NCBI GenBank assembly: GCA_025359205.1
Contig: JANYHD010000026.1
Location: 95,871-159,870, forward strand
DNA: 64,000 nucleotides
Direction: 5' to 3'
Source: Gammaproteobacteria bacterium
GTDB taxonomy: Bacteria; Pseudomonadota; Gammaproteobacteria; Steroidobacterales; Steroidobacteraceae
Shown here piece by piece: positions 59,898-64,000 of the stretch. Below the pieces are notes generated by a model. The model was not told the origin of the DNA, ran no database searches, and saw only the letters and a list, made by a program, of their open reading frames with translations. A program made the position numbers and the translations under genes. The number at the start of each line of letters is the position of its first letter. The first letter of the stretch is position 1.

Positions 59898-62782
59898 CAG
59901 CGAGATGCCGCTCCGGGAGCTGTTGTTGTGGCGGCTCCCGTAGCTGCGCCGGCAGTACCAGCGACAATTGCCTGCCAGTTGATGATCGCATTCCAAAGCA
60001 TCCGCTGGTCGCCCCTGTTCAAATCGCGATGCAGTGGATTGAAATTGAAACTCACCACGTGGCCGCGACCCTCGGGCAGGTCCAGGATCGCCGGCCGGCC
60101 GATCAGCCCGTCCTCACCCCACACCTGGCCGCTCACCAGCAGGGGTGCACCATCGCGATCGCCCCATTCCAGCACCACGCCGCTGCGATCTATGGGTCCG
60201 TCGAGGCAATTCGTGCAGTAGGCCATCTGCAGCCAGCGCCGCGGCGTGGCATAGAGTGGGTAATTCTGACGAAACACCCAGGTGTGCGTGGGGTAGCCGT
60301 AGGCGAGGGGATGATCGGGGCGGGCAAAAGTCACGCGCAAGTGCGCGCCGGGAGTGCGCGTCTGCGCCTCCGCCGAGCTCGCGGCCGCCGCCATGCCCGT
60401 ACCCGCTTCGCTGCGCGGCGTGCCGCCCGCGTCGCGACGCACGCCGCGCACGATGCCGCCTTCGAGCGCCAGCATCGACCCGCTCCCCAGTGTCACCAGC
60501 AGTCCGCCGTCCTCGACGAAATCCTGCAGCTGCGCCAGGCCTTCCCAACCGATGCCGCCCGTGATGTCATCGGACTCGGCAGGCGTGCCCATGCTCGGCG
60601 TCAGTGCGGTCTTCTTGAAGGGCATCGGCCCCCAGGATCTCGGAATGCCATGGATCTGCTCGGCCAGCTCCAGGTCGACGTGGCCGTAGAGGATCACGTC
60701 GTAGTGTTCGAGCAGGTGGCCGGCGCGGACGTCCTCGTCGCGCACGTAGCTGTAGGGAATGTGGCGCTGATCGAGCGAATAGCGCACCCAGCCGATTGAA
60801 TCCGTATCTGCCCAGGGCACCCACACACCAAGCCTCGGTGCGCGTGCCTCGTGGCTCGGCACCGTCGGCCGCGTCGTTACAGCGGCAAAATCGAGCGCCA
60901 GGTCAGCGGCCAGTCCGCGCAGTGCCGAGAGCAGACCCGGTTGGTTGGCAATAATCCACGAGCCGGCGGGATATTCGGCGCCGCCCGCGGCAAAGGCGCG
61001 CTCGGTGATGGCAGTGGAAAACGCCGCCAGACGGAAACGTGCTTCCAGCAGCGACTCCTGTCCGCTGTCGCGCAGCAGGTAGAAAGGCCCGTTGCCCGCG
61101 ATCGTGCCCTGCGGGCGCGGCGCCTCGGTTAGCGGTTCCAGCTTGGCAGCGCGCACGGATGGATCGGCCGTGGGCAGGACCGTCAGGTGATAGTGCGCGG
61201 GCAGCTCCCACGACACGTCGTCGTAAGGCTCACCCTTGTCCTTGGGAAAATTCTGCGCAGTCAACAGGTCGACCGCGTAGTTGCGGTACGGCTGATCGAG
61301 GCGCACGACATAGGTACCGGCAGGAAACACCCCCTCCTTCAATCGCAGCGCGGCGCTGGCGCGCTGCACCTCGATGTGCTGGTTGAGCAGGAACTTCACC
61401 AGTTGCGCCACGCGCAGCCTGTCGCCTTGGCCATCTGGAATCACGAAAGCGTAGGGCGCCTCCTCGATACCTTTGCGCCAGGAGTGATAGCCCTTGTGAT
61501 AGAAATTACCGAGAAATGACTTGCTCTGCGCGGCTACCGCATCAAGTGCGGCCAACGCACCCGTCTCGTTGTAATTGACGTTGTCGCGCGCCGACCACCT
61601 GAACGGCACCGCCGGCGGAGGCAGCACACGGTACCACTCAGGCGTCACGTACGGCTGCAGGGCCGACAGCCCCTGGTCGGCGCTCTGCGTGAGCGTCTCC
61701 GCCGTACCGTTGCCGAAGGTCTCGTAGCCCCGGCCGATGGCGTTGTGGTTCATGGCGACCGAGTCGGTGTACAGCTGCGAGAAGGACTCGCCAAAATTCC
61801 AGGTCCACACGCCGGGCATGCCAAACCCGGTCATGGTCTGCACCTCGTGAAAGCTCAGTTCGAGGAACTCGCTGAAGGTAAGCGGATCGATGTTGGGGTT
61901 GTAGGGTCCGGTGCCATTCCACGTCATCAGCAGCGCGATGCTCTCGTGCAGGTCATGGATGACCGTCGGGTGCCAGTCGAAGAACATGCGCTGCACCGCC
62001 CGGGTGCTCGCGTGCGTCAGTTGGTGTGCGTCACGATTGATGTCGACGTAAGTGTATTTCGACCAGTAGGGAGGCGCCTGCCGCGGCAGTCTGGCGTAGT
62101 CCGTCTTGCCCTTGAGGTAGCGATAAAACCATTCCACCTGTTTGTCACGGCCGTCCGGGTTGGACACCGGGTTGATCAGTACCACCAGATTCTCGCGAAT
62201 CCTGCGGATCATCGGCTGTTCGGACACCGCCAGGCGATAGGCGAGTTCCAGCATCGACTCGGCCGACCCGGTCTCGTCTGAGTGTGGTCCGGCGTTGAAA
62301 TAGTAGATGGGCCGGGAGCTGGCGATCAGGCGCTCGGCTGCGGCAGGGTCAGTGATGCGCGGGTCGGCCAGCGCGGCGGTGGCCGAGCGGAGCCGATCGA
62401 GATCGGCGATGCCCCGCTCATCGGCGATGGCCAGCATGACGATGTCGCGCCCTTCCTCGGAGCGGCCGATCGTGAATAGACGTGCGCGCGGCGAGGCGGC
62501 CGCGAGCGCGCGGCAGTAGCCCTGCGCCGTCTCGGTATTCACCAGTTCGCCCGGCGCGCCGGGAATCCGGTGCAGGAAACTGCGGGGCGAGGGCACGCTC
62601 GCGGATGATGGCAGATAACTCACCCATGGCGACATGAAGCGTGTTTCGGTCGTCGCCTTGGCGATCTCGTCGATGGAGCCGGGCTCCGCGACATCGGGAC
62701 CCGTATCCACCTGCGCGTGCACCGGAATTGGAGCCAGATAGCCCAGTACCACGATGCCAAGAAGCAGCTTGAAATGACGCAC
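59897..62782 (-). CDS. exported M14-family zinc carboxypeptidase, large form
   Basis: 961 aa with a signal peptide (LLLGIVVLGYLAPIPVHAQ). The zinc motif is H167-S-D-E170 in NAGPHSDETGS; NPVSNPDGRDKQVEWFY and YVDINRDAHQ carry the substrate-binding Arg residues, and the third zinc ligand is probably His279 in VIHDLHES. The protein is more than twice the size of a plain carboxypeptidase; the extra C-terminal half includes a class-I-glutamine-amidotransferase-like region (YDVILYGHVDLE ... LVTLGSGSML), as in other large bacterial M14 proteins. It acts outside the cytoplasm on peptides. First gene of a two-gene peptidase operon. Confidence 0.9.
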   Translation of the reverse strand: MRHFKLLLGIVVLGYLAPIPVHAQVDTGPDVAEPGSIDEIAKATTETRFMSPWVSYLPSSASVPSPRSFLHRIPGAPGELVNTETAQGYCRALAAASPRARLFTIGRSEEGRDIVMLAIADERGIADLDRLRSATAALADPRITDPAAAERLIASSRPIYYFNAGPHSDETGSAESMLELAYRLAVSEQPMIRRIRENLVVLINPVSNPDGRDKQVEWFYRYLKGKTDYARLPRQAPPYWSKYTYVDINRDAHQLTHASTRAVQRMFFDWHPTVIHDLHESIALLMTWNGTGPYNPNIDPLTFSEFLELSFHEVQTMTGFGMPGVWTWNFGESFSQLYTDSVAMNHNAIGRGYETFGNGTAETLTQSADQGLSALQPYVTPEWYRVLPPPAVPFRWSARDNVNYNETGALAALDAVAAQSKSFLGNFYHKGYHSWRKGIEEAPYAFVIPDGQGDRLRVAQLVKFLLNQHIEVQRASAALRLKEGVFPAGTYVVRLDQPYRNYAVDLLTAQNFPKDKGEPYDDVSWELPAHYHLTVLPTADPSVRAAKLEPLTEAPRPQGTIAGNGPFYLLRDSGQESLLEARFRLAAFSTAITERAFAAGGAEYPAGSWIIANQPGLLSALRGLAADLALDFAAVTTRPTVPSHEARAPRLGVWVPWADTDSIGWVRYSLDQRHIPYSYVRDEDVRAGHLLEHYDVILYGHVDLELAEQIHGIPRSWGPMPFKKTALTPSMGTPAESDDITGGIGWEGLAQLQDFVEDGGLLVTLGSGSMLALEGGIVRGVRRDAGGTPRSEAGTGMAAAASSAEAQTRTPGAHLRVTFARPDHPLAYGYPTHTWVFRQNYPLYATPRRWLQMAYCTNCLDGPIDRSGVVLEWGDRDGAPLLVSGQVWGEDGLIGRPAILDLPEGRGHVVSFNFNPLHRDLNRGDQRMLWNAIINWQAIVAGTAGAATGAATTTAPGAASR

Positions 62783-62810
62783 CCGTACCCCCTGATTACT
62801 CCACGCCGCA

Positions 62811-62860
62811 CATCATACGGCCACATCATAGGCCCACACTACGGGCCCAGCGATGGGCAA
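62811..62860. repeat. three tandem 13-bp imperfect repeats, plus a decayed fourth, upstream of metA
   Basis: CACATCATACGGC (62811-62823), CACATCATAGGCC (62824-62836) and CACACTACGGGCC (62837-62849) follow each other directly; CAGCGATGGGC (62850-62860) looks like a worn fourth unit. They lie between the divergent M14 and metA starts, just upstream of the metA promoter-like element. Could be regulator half-sites or simple slippage products. Confidence 0.6.
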
Positions 62861-62883
62861 GCGGACGCGCTGCCGGAATGCTG

Positions 62884-62892
62884 TGATAAAGT
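62884..62892 (+). promoter_or_regulatory. extended -10 promoter element of metA
   Basis: TG-A-TAAAGT (62884-62892) fits an extended -10; the leader to the ATG at 62926 is about 27 bases. GGAG (62912-62915) is the likely ribosome site and sits in a small hairpin CGGGC-GGA-GCCCG (62907-62919), which could modulate translation. No known SAM riboswitch form is visible. Confidence 0.35.
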
Positions 62893-62925
62893 GGGCAATT
62901 AACACCCGGGCGGAGCCCGCAGTCG

Positions 62926-63867
62926 ATGCCCGTCAAGATTCCAGCCAGCCTGCCTGCGCGCGCCACGCTCGAAAGCGAGAACGTCTTTGTCATGGGCGAG
63001 GAGCGCGCCGCGCACCAGGACATCCGTCCGATGCGGGTGGCCATCCTCAACCTCATGCCCAACAAGGTCGCCACCGAGACGCAACTGCTGCGACTGATCG
63101 GCAATACCGCACTGCAGGTGGACGTGACGCTGTTGCGCACGGCGACGCACGACGCCCGCAATGCCAGCGCCGATCACCTGCTCAAGCACTACGCCACCTT
63201 CGACGAGATCCGCGGCGAGAAATTTGACGGGCTGATCATCACCGGCGCTCCCGTCGAGCAGATGGACTTCGAGGCGGTCGACTACTGGCGGGAACTGACC
63301 CGCATCATGGAATGGGCGGCGACCGACGTGGTCTCGACGTTCAACATCTGTTGGGGCGCACAGGCGGCGCTGTATCACCTGTACGGCATCCCCAAGCACC
63401 CGCTGCCTGAAAAGATGTTCGGCGTGTTCGAACATCGGACGCTGGCGCCGACCGAACGCCTGCTGCGCGGTTTCGACGACATGTTCCTGGCGCCGCATTC
63501 GCGCCACACGGAAGTGCGTCGTGCCGACATCGAGAAAGTGCCTGCGCTGCAGATCCTCGCCGAGTCCGACGAGGCGGGCGTGTACCTCGTGGGTTCAAAG
63601 GACGGCCGGAACGTCTTCGTGACGGGTCACTCCGAATACGATCCGCTGACGCTGAAAGCCGAATACGAGCGCGACCTGTCACGGGGCCTGCTGATCGCCA
63701 CACCACGGAATTATTACGGTCATGATGACCCGTCGCAACCGCCGCAGGTGCGTTGGCGGGGCCATGCGAGCCTGCTCTACGCCAACTGGCTCAATTACTA
63801 TGTTTACCAGGTCACGCCCTACGACCTGCGCAACCTGCCGCACGGCACCGTGCACAGCGACTTCTGA
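62926..63867 (+). CDS. metA: homoserine O-acyltransferase (MetA family), predicted acetyl-CoA-using
   Basis: 313 aa. Catalytic residues fall at the canonical numbers: Cys142 in [19 protein letters not shown], His235 and Glu237 in [10 protein letters not shown]. The acyl-donor residue is Glu111 in [11 protein letters not shown]; in the published MetA analyses Glu111 favours acetyl-CoA and Gly111 (E. coli) succinyl-CoA, so despite the usual 'succinyltransferase' label this enzyme probably makes O-acetylhomoserine. First committed step of methionine synthesis. The product would then be used by an acetylhomoserine sulfhydrylase or MetB, not in this window. ATG 62926 gives the MPVKIP N-terminus of the family. 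Confidence 0.95.
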   Translation: MPVKIPASLPARATLESENVFVMGEERAAHQDIRPMRVAILNLMPNKVATETQLLRLIGNTALQVDVTLLRTATHDARNASADHLLKHYATFDEIRGEKFDGLIITGAPVEQMDFEAVDYWRELTRIMEWAATDVVSTFNICWGAQAALYHLYGIPKHPLPEKMFGVFEHRTLAPTERLLRGFDDMFLAPHSRHTEVRRADIEKVPALQILAESDEAGVYLVGSKDGRNVFVTGHSEYDPLTLKAEYERDLSRGLLIATPRNYYGHDDPSQPPQVRWRGHASLLYANWLNYYVYQVTPYDLRNLPHGTVHSDF

Positions 63868-63872
63868 TATGG

Positions 63873-63900
63873 CCCCCCCGTGTCAATGGACACGAGGGGG
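63873..63900 (+). terminator. strong hairpin after metA
   Basis: A 12-base arm (63873-63884) pairs with 63889-63900 with one C-A mismatch, loop AATG, five bases after the metA stop. Only a weak ATTCTC follows, so it is terminator-like without a real T-tract. Confidence 0.5.
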
Positions 63901-63957
63901 ATTCTCGCGATGTGGGCCGCGCTGCGGTGTGAGTCTGTTGGGAGGGGTTCACTCCCG

Positions 63958-64000
63958 ATGAGGAACGCGACGCGCGAGGACTTTGCGACGATGGATCACT
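63958..64000 (+). CDS. possible start of a GNAT-like N-acetyltransferase gene, cut by the window end
   Basis: ATG 63958 opens a frame reading MRNATREDFATMDH up to the edge, which resembles the usual (I/M)R-x-A-x-x-x-D start of GNAT acetyltransferases. GGGAGG (about 63950, inside a GGGAG/CTCCC hairpin) is upstream. Only 14 residues are visible, so this is a weak call. Confidence 0.25.
   Translation, partial: MRNATREDFATMDH

Noticed and set aside
62811..62860. CRISPR array
   Set aside because: Units are 13 bp, directly abutting and without spacers; no cas genes in the window.
62783..62925. SAM riboswitch upstream of metA
   Set aside because: I looked for SAM-I- or SAM-II-like pairing; only a 5-bp hairpin over the ribosome site and the 13-bp repeats are visible.

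Overview
The window is GC-rich, densely coded chromosomal DNA from a gammaproteobacterium. The evidence is gene order: yciO-trpS-scpA-scpB-rluB-like, yciK-rmuC-gph-ubiG, gyrA-serC-...-pheA-hisC-aroA-cmk-rpsA-ihfB, and bolA/yciB are gammaproteobacterial neighbourhoods. The long TrpS with a mid-protein insertion and the TonB-dependent receptor style suggest an environmental lineage near Xanthomonadales, Nevskiales or Steroidobacterales; this placement is inference. I saw no tRNA, rRNA, insertion sequence, prophage or CRISPR array. No gene-free stretch exceeds about 145 bases, and the larger gaps are described as separate entries.

Layout. (A) 1-7631, amine-related block: the 3' part of a Rieske ring-hydroxylating oxygenase, a YtcJ-like amidohydrolase, a polyamine-type ABC binding protein and two permeases (no ATPase gene here), and, divergent from the permeases, an unusual protein that joins a BetI-like TetR domain to an intact Rieske domain and an oxygenase domain that has lost its mononuclear iron histidines. 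(B) 7656-17075, housekeeping: PpiC lipoprotein, BolA, YciB, YciO, TrpS, ScpAB, an RluB homologue without its catalytic Asp, YciK, RmuC, Gph, UbiG. (C) 17173-28568, the aromatic/serine supraoperon gyrA-serC-serA-pheA-hisC-aroA-cmk-rpsA-ihfB; serA is inserted and tyrA is absent. (D) 28696-31765, galU and motAB. (E) 31833-37301, a three-gene catabolic operon: P5C-dehydrogenase-like ALDH, GABA-type aminotransferase, and a secreted beta-propeller/CehA-type metallohydrolase.

(F) 37326-44999 (minus) is a compact six-gene operon: isovaleryl-CoA dehydrogenase, a GntR/FCD regulator, two paralogous phytoene-desaturase/PYROXD2-like flavoproteins, a GcvT-fold protein and a class III aminotransferase. It is divergent from (G) 45066-51479 (plus): methylcrotonyl-CoA carboxylase subunits liuB and liuD, flavin reductase, alanine racemase and an acyl-CoA dehydrogenase. 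A perfect 16-bp palindrome lies in the shared 66-bp promoter region. (H) 51597-62782 looks like a scavenging block: TonB receptor, alkaline-phosphatase-superfamily enzyme, MFS and APC transporters, a TAP-like serine peptidase and a large M14 metallopeptidase. (I) metA, with the Glu111 signature of acetyl-CoA-using enzymes, closes the window.

Recurrent features: many one- to eight-base stop/start overlaps (ATGA, GTGA, TGATG), several TTG/GTG starts, and at least five genes whose -10-like hexamer ends only 5-8 bases before the start codon, consistent with leaderless mRNAs. The best candidates for something undescribed are the TetR-Rieske fusion and the six-gene minus-strand operon with its palindromic control region.
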